Origin: Ignavibacterium sp.
GTDB taxonomy: Bacteria; Bacteroidota; Ignavibacteria; Ignavibacteriales; Ignavibacteriaceae
Assembly: GCA_032027145.1 (NCBI GenBank)
Contig: JAVSMP010000001.1
Coordinates: forward strand, 62,001-126,000
Direction: 5' to 3'
DNA length: 64,000 nucleotides
In this document: positions 17,703-27,679 of the stretch, piece by piece
Numbering within the stretch: the stretch's first letter is position 1
How the letters are laid out: every line of letters starts with the position of its first letter
Position numbers and translations under genes: made by a program
The notes under the pieces: generated by a model
Seen by the model: the letters and a program-made list of their open reading frames with translations, nothing else
The model's database searches: none
What the model was told of the DNA's origin: nothing

Positions 17703-18974
17703 TTAAATTCTTATTTCCCAAAAAATTTTCTTTTTAATTTCCGCTATCCATTTATTGTATTCATTCTGTTTTTTAAAATCATCAGCTAATTTTTTAATTT
17801 CAGAATAGTCTGTATCAAGACCTGCTTTATGCTGCGGTACCCGGGATTTAAGCCATACAATATGATAACCATAAGTACCCGGTGCGTATTCAAGTCTTCT
17901 TGGATAACCAATTTCTCCCTGTTTTAATTTTCCGACAGCATCAAGTAAAGCTTTATCCAGCTGATTCATATAGAATGTTCCAAGTTCGCCGCCAAAGGGA
18001 GCAGTTTCTTTATCTTCGCTATACTTCTTGGCATAATCCTGAAAAGTTCCGAATCCTTTTTGTATGCTGTCTCTAATTTCGCTGAGAAAATCTATAGTTT
18101 TCAAATCAGCATCTTCATCGGCTTTTATCTTTATTAATATGTGTCTGGTATGAACAGATTCACCTCGCTTTTCCAGCATCTGGATTATGTGAAAACCAAC
18201 CGGTGATTCAACAACTCCAGAAATTTCATCAACATCTAATTTAAATGCTGCCTCTTCAAACTCAGGATAGAACACACCCTTTTTAACAAATCCAAGATCG
18301 CCGCCTTGTGCAGCACTGCCGGGATCATCAGAATATTTCTTAGCAAGCTCCGAAAAGTCTTTTCCTGCTTTGATCGAGTCGAGTAAAGCTGATGCCTTAT
18401 CATAGAATTTCTTTTTTAGTTTTGCACTTGCTTTAGGATTCTGAAAAATGTGATAGATCGTTACCTTTTCCGGTATCATACCAATGCTGTCTTTATAGGT
18501 ATTAAAAAAATCTTCAACTTCTCTTCTGGTTGCCTGAACTTTTCCGAAATTCTTTTCCTGCAAACGCTGAGACATAAGACTTTTCCTGACTTCATCTCTA
18601 AGCTCACGTTTAATCCGGTCTATGCTCATACCATAAATTTTTTCTATATTAGAAACAGAACCATATTGTTGTATAAACATATTTATCTGATAATCAATTC
18701 TCTGGTTTACTTCGTCTTCTGAAACAGTTACTGAATCAAGATCAGCCTGAGCATATATTAATTTTTCCTCGATCATTGAATTTAATATCTGATTACGCAA
18801 ACCGGGTGTGTTTGGATCCAACTGACGTTGTGATGCAAAAACACTAATCTGAAAATCAAGCTCACTTTTCAGAATTATCTCATTATCTACCACAGCTACA
18901 ATTTTATCCAGTATTTCCTGAGCAGATACAGTTACAGTGAACAAGGTAAGAATTGCTAATAATTTTATTTTCAT
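17703..18974 (-). CDS. SurA-like periplasmic peptidyl-prolyl isomerase/chaperone
   Basis: A 423-residue secreted protein with a signal peptide (MKIKLLAILTLFTVTVSA). A SurA N-terminal chaperone domain follows (EILDKIVAVVDNEIILKSELD ... LRNQILNSMIEEKLIYAQAD). Then come two parvulin-type rotamase domains, seen as YHIFQNPKA ... GGDLGFVKKGVFYPEFEEAAF ... GFHIIQM and HTRHILIKI ... GGELGTFYM ... YGYHIVWL. The architecture and length match SurA, which escorts outer-membrane proteins. It overlaps the preceding gene by four bases (ATGA) and is third in an operon of three such genes. Function confident at family level. Confidence 0.93.
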   Translation of the reverse strand: MKIKLLAILTLFTVTVSAQEILDKIVAVVDNEIILKSELDFQISVFASQRQLDPNTPGLRNQILNSMIEEKLIYAQADLDSVTVSEDEVNQRIDYQINMFIQQYGSVSNIEKIYGMSIDRIKRELRDEVRKSLMSQRLQEKNFGKVQATRREVEDFFNTYKDSIGMIPEKVTIYHIFQNPKASAKLKKKFYDKASALLDSIKAGKDFSELAKKYSDDPGSAAQGGDLGFVKKGVFYPEFEEAAFKLDVDEISGVVESPVGFHIIQMLEKRGESVHTRHILIKIKADEDADLKTIDFLSEIRDSIQKGFGTFQDYAKKYSEDKETAPFGGELGTFYMNQLDKALLDAVGKLKQGEIGYPRRLEYAPGTYGYHIVWLKSRVPQHKAGLDTDYSEIKKLADDFKKQNEYNKWIAEIKKKIFWEIRI

Positions 18975-19804
18975 TTTTTTATCTCAATATCATTCTTGGA
19001 GTAAAGTTCTTTTATGTGATTTTCAATTGCTACTGTCTTCAATTCCGTTTTATATCTTTTTGTTACATCTGCTTTAATAGACTCAAATGGTAATTCTGAT
19101 CCTTTTGCATATTCTGCAATAAACTGTACTAATGAGTAAGACCCGGGTTTTTCTGTAATCACTACGCTGATCTCCTGCGGAAAAAAATCCTTCATTATTT
19201 TCGCAATCTGAACAGGATAAAGATTAGATTCTTTTACTACTGCTAAATTTATTTTATTGATAACAGATAAATCGTTTTCGAACATATTCAAAGCGCTCTG
19301 CCAGCCTGACTCAACTGCAATATTTCTAAACTTAATTGCTTTGTCTTCGTTATTAAAATAGATCTTATTAAGCTGAAAATAATCTTCATCAGCTCTGAAG
19401 TATAATTTGTTTTTTTCATAATATTCAGCAAGGTCATCATCTGAAATATCAAAATCTTCATCATCAATTATTTTATTAATATAAATCGAACCAGCTAATT
19501 TTCTTTTGGAATCATTTACTATCCTTAAGAAATTTTCTTCATTTGTTATCCCATCACTAACAGCCTTCTGATAAAGTAACTCATCGTACACCCATAATTT
19601 AACAGCATTTTCTTTTTCCTCAGCTGTAATTCCTGAAGTATCAACCAGAGAAGCAAAAACTTCTCTGGTTAAATAGGAATCATTAACTCGAGCTATATAT
19701 TCTGTTTTCTGTTTTTTCTCTGTACAACTTACAACTATCAGAACAACAGAAAATAAAATAATACTACTTATTGTATTGTGTAAAAGCTTTACGCAATTGA
19801 TCAT
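18971..19804 (-). CDS. SurA/PpiC-related lipoprotein, no obvious rotamase domain
   Basis: A 277-residue protein with a lipoprotein signal ending IVVSC (lipidated Cys about residue 27), so it is anchored in the periplasm. The body starts IARVNDSYLTREVFASLV and has a helical SurA-N-like chaperone region, then a short acidic region (DDEDFDISDDDLAEYYEKNK). The C-terminal part resembles the parvulin surroundings but lacks the clear GGDLG ... F ... GFH pattern of its neighbours. It is likely a chaperone without isomerase activity. Its start lies inside the last 41 bases of the upstream gene, and its end overlaps the SurA gene by four bases, so the three genes are translationally coupled. Confidence 0.8.
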   Translation of the reverse strand: MINCVKLLHNTISSIILFSVVLIVVSCTEKKQKTEYIARVNDSYLTREVFASLVDTSGITAEEKENAVKLWVYDELLYQKAVSDGITNEENFLRIVNDSKRKLAGSIYINKIIDDEDFDISDDDLAEYYEKNKLYFRADEDYFQLNKIYFNNEDKAIKFRNIAVESGWQSALNMFENDLSVINKINLAVVKESNLYPVQIAKIMKDFFPQEISVVITEKPGSYSLVQFIAEYAKGSELPFESIKADVTKRYKTELKTVAIENHIKELYSKNDIEIKK

Positions 19805-21737
19805 AATTTATTACCGGAGAATATCTTTTCTTTAACGAGTCAATATATTCATTTTCAAGTCGTTTGCTTTCATATTCCTGAAATGCACCTGACACTTCTG
19901 CTTTGGCTTCTTCAAAAGTTTTTAATCTTGCAGGGTCTTTCTCATCCAATCTGATTATTGAAAAACCACCCTGGTTTGGTACAGGCTCTGAATAATCTCC
20001 AGGTTTAGATAAGCCGTCAGCAATTTTTGATAATTCTGAATTAATAGTTTGAAGTTCATACTTGCCATGTTTTTCTTTCATATTAGGGCGTTCAGTTTTT
20101 GATGCAAGTGAATCAAAATCTTCACCGGATTTTAACAGGTTGTAATAATGTCTAATTACAGAATCTTTTCTGGCAAATATTTCAGTAAATGCCAATCTGT
20201 TATCCCACTTATACTTCTCCATATTCTTTTGATAGAAATCCAAAAGTTTGACACTATCGATTTTTACTTTATTCCAGACTTCTTCTTCCTGAAGTTTGAA
20301 AATAAAAATTCCATTTTGATAATCTTTCATCAGATCGGCAAATTGGGCATCAGTTTTATCTAACGTTTTTGATTTTTCTTCAAGCACTTGTTGGTCAGAA
20401 TATTTACTTATTGCTTTGTTCATAAAATCAGCGTTCAGTTTTTTACCGGTAAATTCAGTATCTGTTTTTAATCTGGAATAAAAATCACTCACACTTACGG
20501 CATCATTTGTAAAGGAATAAAGAGTTTTGTTACCAAGAGTCTCCTTACCTCTCAGTTCACCGCCGATAATAGTTGAATCATTTTGATCTAACACCTGATG
20601 AAAGACGCTCTCATCAATTTTGAAATTAAATTCTTTTTTAAAGTTTTCGACTAAATCTGTATAAAGATCATTATAGCGGGATCTTTTGAGCATATTCTTT
20701 AAGTTTTCTTTGTCTTCTTCAAAAGTTGGATAAGATTGTTTTTCAGTAAGTTTGATAACATGTAAACCAAAACTTGTTTTTACAACATCCGAAACCTGTC
20801 CAACGCCGAGGTTAAATGCTGCTTCATCAAACTCAGGCACCATCATCCTGCGCTCAAAAAATCCAAGATCACCGCCTTTATCTTTTGTGCCGGTATCATC
20901 TGAAAATCTTTTTGCAACTTCACTAAAATCTTTTCCTGCTTTAAGTTCTGCAAGTACGCTGTCCATTGTGGCGTATGTAGCGGCGGTATCAGTAGTTCCA
21001 TCCGGGTTTGAATAACTGATCAAGATATGACTAACTCTGATTTTAGGAATTCGTTGTTTAACATCAGTAACTTTAATAATATGAAAACCGAAACGGGTTT
21101 GAACTACCTGCGGGTAAACACTATCTTTTGGTGTGTTGTATGCAGCATCTTCAAATTCAAACGGCAATTGTCCGGCAGTGAAGTAAAAAATATCACCATT
21201 TTTAGATTTGGAAAAATTATCCTGGGAATACTTCTGAACCATTGATTCAAATGACTGACCAGCCTTTATGCTGTCAAGTATTGCCTGTGTTTTATTTCTT
21301 GCAGCAAGTTCACCTGATGAATCAGGTCTAATCATTAAATGACTTGCTCTTATTTCAGTTTTTCTTCTTTCATACAAGTCTTTTACATTTGGTTCTACAA
21401 GATACTTTTCAAGGATATATGATGAACCAACTTGTTTTTTATAATTTTGTAATTCTTCGTTTAGTTCAGAATCATTCTGATAACCGCGCAGCTTAGCATC
21501 GTCAAGCTTCATCTTAAAGTTAGTATAAAGCTCAGCAAAGTTTTTATAATTATTAAAACTATCTTTAGCGGCGGCTTCTAAATTTCCAACATTTTTTACA
21601 TAAGCCTTTTCAAACTCGTCCATTCTTATCTTAGTATCATCGTACTCAGCAATCACAATTTTTGAGTGTTCAGTTGAACAAGCTGTAATCAGAAATGTTA
21701 ATAAGGCAGCGAAATAAATGGAAACCCTTAAAGACAT
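19764..21737 (-). CDS. peptidyl-prolyl isomerase lipoprotein with two parvulin domains
   Basis: A 657-residue lipoprotein: signal MSLRVSIYFAALLTFLITAC places the lipidated cysteine at residue 20. It has a SurA-type N-terminal region and two clear rotamase domains. The first shows ASHLMIRPDSSGE, NGDIFYFTAGQLPFEFEDAAYN and FGFHIIKV; the second shows VSHILISYSNPDG, GGDLGFFERRMMVPEFDEAAF and FGLHVIKL. A longer C-terminal part includes a third, weaker parvulin-like stretch (about 530-630, AFTEIFARKDSV ... GGFSIIRLDEKDP). It is the first gene of the chaperone operon, preceded by AAAGGAGAT as a strong ribosome site. Role: folding of outer-membrane or secreted proteins, inferred from family. Confidence 0.9.
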   Translation of the reverse strand: MSLRVSIYFAALLTFLITACSTEHSKIVIAEYDDTKIRMDEFEKAYVKNVGNLEAAAKDSFNNYKNFAELYTNFKMKLDDAKLRGYQNDSELNEELQNYKKQVGSSYILEKYLVEPNVKDLYERRKTEIRASHLMIRPDSSGELAARNKTQAILDSIKAGQSFESMVQKYSQDNFSKSKNGDIFYFTAGQLPFEFEDAAYNTPKDSVYPQVVQTRFGFHIIKVTDVKQRIPKIRVSHILISYSNPDGTTDTAATYATMDSVLAELKAGKDFSEVAKRFSDDTGTKDKGGDLGFFERRMMVPEFDEAAFNLGVGQVSDVVKTSFGLHVIKLTEKQSYPTFEEDKENLKNMLKRSRYNDLYTDLVENFKKEFNFKIDESVFHQVLDQNDSTIIGGELRGKETLGNKTLYSFTNDAVSVSDFYSRLKTDTEFTGKKLNADFMNKAISKYSDQQVLEEKSKTLDKTDAQFADLMKDYQNGIFIFKLQEEEVWNKVKIDSVKLLDFYQKNMEKYKWDNRLAFTEIFARKDSVIRHYYNLLKSGEDFDSLASKTERPNMKEKHGKYELQTINSELSKIADGLSKPGDYSEPVPNQGGFSIIRLDEKDPARLKTFEEAKAEVSGAFQEYESKRLENEYIDSLKKRYSPVINYDQLRKAFTQYNK

Positions 21738-21812
21738 TTTTATCTCCTTTATAGTTTTACAAATTTAACTTAGAATTTTATCATTTGAAGGTTTGAAAAT
21801 CAAGGTAATTTT

Positions 21813-21847
21813 AAGCTGGTCAATGCAGATTGTACAAAGACCAGCTT
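21813..21847. terminator. hairpin downstream of the subtilase gene
   Basis: AAGCTGGTC (21813-21821) pairs perfectly with GACCAGCTT (21839-21847) across a 17-base loop. It lies just past the stop of the minus-strand subtilase gene and before the PPIase operon, so it probably separates the two transcripts. There is no clear T tract. Confidence 0.5.
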
Positions 21848-21855
21848 TTCAATTA

Positions 21856-23844
21856 CTATTTTAGCAAACTCATTTTTATAACTTGTTGACTTTTTCTGCT
21901 TAACATTTTTACAAAATATGTCCCGCTTGATAAATCCGAACCATCAATTACTAAATTGTAAGATCCGGATGTAATATTCTCATTTAATAATGTTTTAACT
22001 TCATTACCAAGTATATCATACAAAGCAATTTTAACAGTTCCCTCTTCAGGAATTATAAAATGCAAATTAGTAACCGGGTTAAATGGATTTGGATAGTTTT
22101 GAAATAGTTTATATTCATTAAGATCAGTTATTAAAACACCAGCTTCAGCTGAATACTCATAACTGCCATCAAGATCAATCTGTTTTAGTCTGTATAAATA
22201 TTCAGAAGAATTTAAGTTATTATCATAAAAATTGTAAGTAATCCTGTTTGTTGATGAACCGCTTCCGCTAACAAATCCGATTGTTTGATAATCTCCCGAA
22301 ATTTCTTTTCTTTCAATTTCAAAACCGTAATTATTTGTTTCACTGGCTGTAATCCACTGTAATTCAACACTTCCATTTACATATTCAGCTTTGAAAGAGA
22401 TTAGTTCAACCGGAACAACAATCGAGTTAACTGCATTAAGAGCATTAATAATTCCCCAGCCATATTGGTTATCAGGATTTGCACTGCGCGAAGCAGTTGA
22501 TTTTAATATGTACAAAACTTCCATTGGTGTAAGTAAGGGATTTTTCTGGAGTATTAAAGCACATACTCCTGCTACCAATGGACAGCTATAAGAAGTTCCT
22601 GAACCAAAATTATATTCATTTCCATAAATTGACGCAACATAATCATTGCTTCCCATAGCCATCAGATCTGGTTTAATTCTTCCATCGTAGGTAGGACCAA
22701 CACTGCTAAATGATGAAATACCGCCTGAACTGTTAACAGAACCAATTGTAACAACACTATCACCGTCAGCCGGGGCATTTAATGTATTATGCGAAGAATT
22801 ATAACCGTTATTGCCTGCAGAATTAACAACGGTAATTCCCAAGCCAACAGCATAATCGGCAGCAATAGTTATTCTTGCAGTATTGCCGTCCATATCCATC
22901 CAGGTATAACTTGAATACGGAGGATCAAATTCCAGATAGCCCAAAGAGGTTGAAGTTACATCAACACCAAGACTATCAGCCCATTCCATTGCTGCAATCC
23001 AGTTGTCTTCTTCCTGAGGGGTTTCTCCGGGATCAACCTCAGTCCTTGCTAACAAGTAAGTTGCACCGTAAGCAGGACCAATCAATTCTCCCTGCTTAAA
23101 TCCGCCTATAAGAGAAAGAGTGGCAGTTCCATGAAAATGTCCGGTAAGATTTGGACTGTTAGTACCAAAATCATAAGTATGTGCAATATTCATACTTGAG
23201 AAAACTTCGTGAGTAAGATTTGAAAAGCCGGCATCCATTACACAAATCATAATACCTGCACCGTTATAACCTGAATCATGAACTGCTGGCACATTAATTT
23301 GATTAAGCTGGGTATAGGAATTTCCATAGTTTAAAGAATGAATACCTTCAGGCTGTGAAACTTTGCTTGTAATATTGTTTGATTTTTCAAATTCAACATC
23401 ATCTTTTTTGCTTGTATAAACTCCAACTACATCCAGCAGCTTTACGAATGGATATTGAATAATACGATTCATTACATCAATAGTTGCATAACCGCTTACA
23501 GAATTAAACCATTTCGATTTTTGTTTTACAATAAAACCATCCTGTATTAATTGATTAATGTAATCTTGATTTACGGGAAGATCACTATATTTTATCAAAT
23601 TCGAGTTATCTAAAACTTTCGCTCTTCTATCCAGTGATCTCTGAGTTACAACAGTTTCAGGTTTGTTAAAATATTTCTGAAGGTCATTACCTTTATCACT
23701 AAAATCAACCCATATTAGATAATTTTCCATCTGACCATCAGATTGCACTTTTGCTTGTAATCTTGAAGAAATTTTTAAATTCAAATCTTGAGCAAAAACA
23801 TTTAATACTCCCAACAAAATAAAAGCAACTATAAAACTTCTCAT
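21856..23844 (-). CDS. secreted subtilisin-like (S8) peptidase with T9SS sorting domain
   Basis: A 662-residue exported serine protease. A signal peptide covers residues 1-18, a propeptide-like region about 19-165, then the S8 catalytic domain: Asp204 in MICVMDAGF, His238 in GHFHGT, the oxyanion Asn345 in SAGNNG and Ser418 in GTSYSCP. A fibronectin-like segment follows (VELQWITASETNNYGFEIER). The last 85 residues are a type IX secretion C-terminal sorting domain with NYPNPFNP, IALYDILGNEV and SSGTYFVKM. The protein should be moved across the outer membrane by T9SS and attached or released. It follows metG by 18 bases, with AAAGGA as ribosome site. Confidence 0.95.
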   Translation of the reverse strand: MRSFIVAFILLGVLNVFAQDLNLKISSRLQAKVQSDGQMENYLIWVDFSDKGNDLQKYFNKPETVVTQRSLDRRAKVLDNSNLIKYSDLPVNQDYINQLIQDGFIVKQKSKWFNSVSGYATIDVMNRIIQYPFVKLLDVVGVYTSKKDDVEFEKSNNITSKVSQPEGIHSLNYGNSYTQLNQINVPAVHDSGYNGAGIMICVMDAGFSNLTHEVFSSMNIAHTYDFGTNSPNLTGHFHGTATLSLIGGFKQGELIGPAYGATYLLARTEVDPGETPQEEDNWIAAMEWADSLGVDVTSTSLGYLEFDPPYSSYTWMDMDGNTARITIAADYAVGLGITVVNSAGNNGYNSSHNTLNAPADGDSVVTIGSVNSSGGISSFSSVGPTYDGRIKPDLMAMGSNDYVASIYGNEYNFGSGTSYSCPLVAGVCALILQKNPLLTPMEVLYILKSTASRSANPDNQYGWGIINALNAVNSIVVPVELISFKAEYVNGSVELQWITASETNNYGFEIERKEISGDYQTIGFVSGSGSSTNRITYNFYDNNLNSSEYLYRLKQIDLDGSYEYSAEAGVLITDLNEYKLFQNYPNPFNPVTNLHFIIPEEGTVKIALYDILGNEVKTLLNENITSGSYNLVIDGSDLSSGTYFVKMLSRKSQQVIKMSLLK

Positions 23845-23862
23845 CTAATTTCCTTTAATAGT

Positions 23863-25905
23863 TTATTTAACTCTTGTACCATTTTTTACTGATTCAGATA
23901 CATTTAAAACCTGTAAAGTTCCATCTGCAGCTTCAACTGCCAAAACCATACCTCTGGATTCCAACCCCATTAACTTTGCCGGCTGTAAATTTGCAACAAT
24001 AATTACTTTTTTGCCAATCAATTTTTCGGGTTGATAATGTTTGGCAATACCTGCCACTACTTGTCTCTCTTCGTTTTCTAACTTTACTTTTAGTTTCAAT
24101 AACTTATCGCTTTTAGGAACATTCTCAACTTCAATTACTTCGGCAACTCTTAATTGCGTCTTCATAAAATCATCATAAGAAACAAGATTAACTTTTTCTG
24201 TTTCAGATTCTGATTTGGGAATTTTATTTACCAGAGCCTCAATTTTTTCATCTTCAATTTTAGGAAAAAGAATTTCCACCTGATTTAACTGATGACCAGC
24301 TGCTAACTGAGGTTTACCGCTTTCTTTCCAATCAACCGGTTTTGAATTTAACATCACAAAAAGTTTTTCTGTAGAAAATGGAAGAACAGGATAAAAGAGT
24401 TCTGCCAGGGTATAAATCGCTTGTAAACAAATATTAAGAGCTGTTCCACATCTTTCTTTATCTGATTTTACTGTTTTCCATGGTTCAGAATCATTAAAAT
24501 ACTTGTTGCCATCGCGGGCAAGATTCATAATCTCATTTACGCCATCCCGGATCTTATACTTTTCAAAAAGATCAGCAACACGCTCCGGATATTCCGAAAT
24601 TTCTTTAAGCATATCCTGATCAATCTTTTCAAGTTTTGCAATTGCAGGAACTCTTCCATCAAAATGTTTAAATACAAATGTAAAAGTCCGGTTGATAAAA
24701 TTACCGAGTATATCAGCAAGCTCGCTGTTATTTCTCATCTGGAATTCTTTCCAGTAAAAATCTGTATCGCGGGTTTCAGGTAAATTCGCCGCAAGTGCAT
24801 ATCTCAATAAATCAGCCTGAAAGAGATTTAAAAATTCATCAACATCTATTCCCCAATTTCTGCTTTTTGAAAATTTCTTACCTTCAAAATTCAAGAATTC
24901 GTTTGCCGGAACATTTTGAGGCAGACAGTACTGTTCTTTTCCGTCTTCATTCCAAGCCATAAGTATCGCAGGAAAAATAAGCGTATGAAATACTACATTA
25001 TCTTTTCCAATAAATGCGATGTATTTTGTATTTGTATCCAGCCAATATTTTTTCCAGAGATCGGGATCATTTTTTATTTGCGAAAATTCTTTAGTAGAAG
25101 AGATATATCCCAGAACTGCCTCGAACCAAACGTAAATAACCTTACCTTCAGCACCATCAACAGGAACCTTAACTCCCCAGTCAAGATCGCGGGTAATTGC
25201 TCTTTCCTTCAATCCATCTTTAAACCACCCGCGGCAATATTGAAGAACATTTTCTTTCCAGCCGTATTTTGTATTCATCTGATCTATATATTTTTCCAAT
25301 GCAGGTTGATATTTACCAAGTGGAAAGAAGTAATGTGATGTTTCTTTTAATGTAGGAGTTGCACCGGTTATCTTACTTTTTGGATTTAACAATTCTGACG
25401 GATCGTAAAGTGAGCCGCAATTCTCACACTCATCACTTCTTGCTTCGATGTAGCCGCATTTAGGGCAAGTGCCTTCAACATAACGATCAGGCAAAAACAT
25501 ATTTGCTTTTTCATCAAAGAACTGAAGCGATTTTCTTTCAACAAACAATCCGCGGTTATAAAAATTTAAAAAGAATTCCTTTGCTGTCTCGTGATGAATT
25601 GGCAGGCTCGTCCGTGAATAATTGTCAAAACTCATCCCAAACTGTTCAAAAGCTTTCTTATTAGCTTCATGGTAACGGTCTATAATTATCTTAGGTGAAA
25701 CTTTTTCTTTATCTGCACTAATTGTAATCGGAACACCATGTTCATCAGAGCCGCAAATATAAATTATATCGTCGCCGTTTAATCTTTTATATCTTACATA
25801 AATATCTGCCGGAAGATATGCGCCGCTCAAATGCCCAAGATGAATCTTTCCGTTTGCATAAGGCAGAGCAGATGTTACAATTATCTTTTCTTTAGCCACA
25901 TTCAA
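23863..25905 (-). CDS. metG: methionyl-tRNA synthetase
   Basis: A 680-residue class I synthetase charging tRNA-Met. The HIGH-type motif is IHLGH (21-25), and the KMSKS-type loop is KKFSKSRNWG. Between them is a zinc knuckle with CPKCGYIEARSDECENCG. The C-terminal ~110 residues are an EMAPII/Trbp111-like OB-fold tRNA-binding domain (LRVAEVIEVENVPKSDKLL, RQVVAGIA, NLQPAKLMGLESRGM). Start choice is uncertain: the frame can begin with TTG (25905) or GTG (25899), and the only nearby ATG is out of frame. It shares an upstream region with the divergent serine hydrolase gene. Confidence 0.96.
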   Translation of the reverse strand: MNVAKEKIIVTSALPYANGKIHLGHLSGAYLPADIYVRYKRLNGDDIIYICGSDEHGVPITISADKEKVSPKIIIDRYHEANKKAFEQFGMSFDNYSRTSLPIHHETAKEFFLNFYNRGLFVERKSLQFFDEKANMFLPDRYVEGTCPKCGYIEARSDECENCGSLYDPSELLNPKSKITGATPTLKETSHYFFPLGKYQPALEKYIDQMNTKYGWKENVLQYCRGWFKDGLKERAITRDLDWGVKVPVDGAEGKVIYVWFEAVLGYISSTKEFSQIKNDPDLWKKYWLDTNTKYIAFIGKDNVVFHTLIFPAILMAWNEDGKEQYCLPQNVPANEFLNFEGKKFSKSRNWGIDVDEFLNLFQADLLRYALAANLPETRDTDFYWKEFQMRNNSELADILGNFINRTFTFVFKHFDGRVPAIAKLEKIDQDMLKEISEYPERVADLFEKYKIRDGVNEIMNLARDGNKYFNDSEPWKTVKSDKERCGTALNICLQAIYTLAELFYPVLPFSTEKLFVMLNSKPVDWKESGKPQLAAGHQLNQVEILFPKIEDEKIEALVNKIPKSESETEKVNLVSYDDFMKTQLRVAEVIEVENVPKSDKLLKLKVKLENEERQVVAGIAKHYQPEKLIGKKVIIVANLQPAKLMGLESRGMVLAVEAADGTLQVLNVSESVKNGTRVK

Positions 25906-26064
25906 AACCGCAAATGTTGATCGAATTGTTAATTTATAATTTTCAGGTGGAAAATATAAGAAAATTGTTGACTAAAATGGATAAAATTTAATGCTTCCTC
26001 ACATCTTTGATGGGTAACAAAACGTTGTTTATTTTTGTTTACATCATAATTCTAAAGGTTTCTT

Positions 26065-27585
26065 ATGAAAAAGTTTTTTCTGCTTATTTGTATTTCTTTT
26101 TTCTCCACCTCAATTCTCTTCTCTCAAACTACTCCAAAGTTTGTAACCGATTCACTTGATAATTATGTTTTACGTGGAATGAATAACTGGCAAATACCCG
26201 GAATCGCAGTTTTAATTGTTAAAGATGGAAAAATTGTTGTTTCAAAAGCTTATGGTGTTAAAGAGCTCGGGAAGAATGAATTGGTTGATGAGAACACTTT
26301 ATTTTTAATTGGATCGAACACAAAAGCTTTTACAGGAACTGCATTGGCATTACTTGAGCAGGAAGGGAAATTAAAACTTGATGATAAAGTAATTACATAT
26401 CTTCCTGACTTTAAAATGAAAGACCCTTGGATTACCAAAGATTTAACTCTTACAGATATTGTTACTCATAGAATGGGATATGAAACCTTTCAGGGAGATT
26501 TTATGTTCTGGGCTTCTGATTTAACAGCCGATGAAGTGATTGAAAAACTTGGCAGCACTACTCCCAAATATGATTTTAGAACTAAATATGGTTATACAAA
26601 TGCCGGATATGCAATTGCAGGAAAAGTAATAAAAAAAGTATCCGGATTATCCTGGTCTGATTTTCTTAAAGAAAAAATCTTTAGTCCATTAAAGATGAAC
26701 CGAACCGTTGCGTTGTCTGTTGATTTCAGTAAATCAGATAATGTTGCAAAACCACATACTATGTCAAATGATCAGATAACAGTTCTGCCTTTTGAATACA
26801 TTGATAATATGGCTCCTTGCGGAAGTATTGGTTCATCTGTTTCGGATTTGAGTCATTGGCTTATTGCTCAGTTAGACAGCGGCAGATTTGATGGCGAAAC
26901 AAAAATTCCTTTTGAAGTAATCAAACGAACTAGAAAACCCGAAACAATTATCGGAAGAGCAAGAAGACTTTATAACGAAGGTCATTTTAATTTGTACGGC
27001 TTGGGCTGGGCATTAACAGACTATGAAGGTACAGAGATTGTTTCACACACCGGTGCTGTAAATGGATTTTTATCTTCTGTTACATTGCTTCCTGAAGAAA
27101 ATCTTGGTATTGCTGTTTTAACAAACTCAGATGCAAACAGTCTTTTCGAAATGCTCAAATGGGAAATTATTGATTCATATCTTGGATTACCCTACAGGAA
27201 TTATGATGAGATAGGATTCAAAAGAAGTTCAGCAAGAGAAAAACAGACTTCCGGAATGATCACTCAATGGCAGGATTCTGTTAAACTGAATATAAAACCT
27301 CAAATACCTCTTTCAGATTTTGCAGGGAAATATAAACATGATGTCTATGGATTTGCCGAGCTTGAACTGAATGGAAACTCGTTGTTGTTAAAATTAGAAC
27401 ATCATTCTAAACTAACTGCAAAACTTGAATACATCGGCAGCAACAGATTCTTGTGCACATATTCAAATCCGACTTATGGAATAAAAGTTTTTCCGTTTGA
27501 AATTGAAAACGGCAAAATAAAATCTTTTACTTTGTTTGTTACAGAAGGATTGGACTTTCAGCCTTATAAATTTGTAAAACAATAA
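26065..27585 (+). CDS. exported beta-lactamase-family serine hydrolase with C-terminal DUF3471-like domain
   Basis: A 506-residue penicillin-binding-protein-like serine hydrolase with a signal peptide (FFLLICISFFSTSILFSQ). It has the SxxK motif at Ser84-Lys87 (GSNTK), the YxN motif in YGYTNAGYAIAG and a third box HTGAVNGF in place of KTG. The C-terminal ~100 residues are a small beta-rich domain (FAGKYKHDVYGFAELELNG), as in the DUF3471 extension of such enzymes. The family includes esterases, D-aminopeptidases and beta-lactamases, so the natural substrate is unknown. AAAGG upstream supports the ATG. It is convergent with the SDR gene. Confidence 0.88.
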   Translation: MKKFFLLICISFFSTSILFSQTTPKFVTDSLDNYVLRGMNNWQIPGIAVLIVKDGKIVVSKAYGVKELGKNELVDENTLFLIGSNTKAFTGTALALLEQEGKLKLDDKVITYLPDFKMKDPWITKDLTLTDIVTHRMGYETFQGDFMFWASDLTADEVIEKLGSTTPKYDFRTKYGYTNAGYAIAGKVIKKVSGLSWSDFLKEKIFSPLKMNRTVALSVDFSKSDNVAKPHTMSNDQITVLPFEYIDNMAPCGSIGSSVSDLSHWLIAQLDSGRFDGETKIPFEVIKRTRKPETIIGRARRLYNEGHFNLYGLGWALTDYEGTEIVSHTGAVNGFLSSVTLLPEENLGIAVLTNSDANSLFEMLKWEIIDSYLGLPYRNYDEIGFKRSSAREKQTSGMITQWQDSVKLNIKPQIPLSDFAGKYKHDVYGFAELELNGNSLLLKLEHHSKLTAKLEYIGSNRFLCTYSNPTYGIKVFPFEIENGKIKSFTLFVTEGLDFQPYKFVKQ

Positions 27586-27630
27586 ACATTGTTTAAACAA
27601 ATCTTTAATAATGAAAGGAAGAAATTAGTG

Positions 27631-27657
27631 AACCCGATTTCTAAAAGGAATTGGGTT
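27631..27657. terminator. hairpin between convergent genes
   Basis: AACCCGATTTC (27631-27641) pairs with GGAATTGGGTT (27647-27657) across a 5-base loop: 11 pairs including two G-T. It lies between the serine hydrolase (plus) and the SDR (minus). No T tract follows on either strand. Confidence 0.5.
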
Positions 27658-27679
27658 TGTGTAAATACAATTATAAGAT

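Noticed and set aside
24916-25338. 140-codon open frame on the plus strand inside metG
   Set aside because: It is antisense to the metG catalytic and zinc region, whose motifs are intact, and has no ribosome site or recognisable domain; it is a shadow of the real gene.
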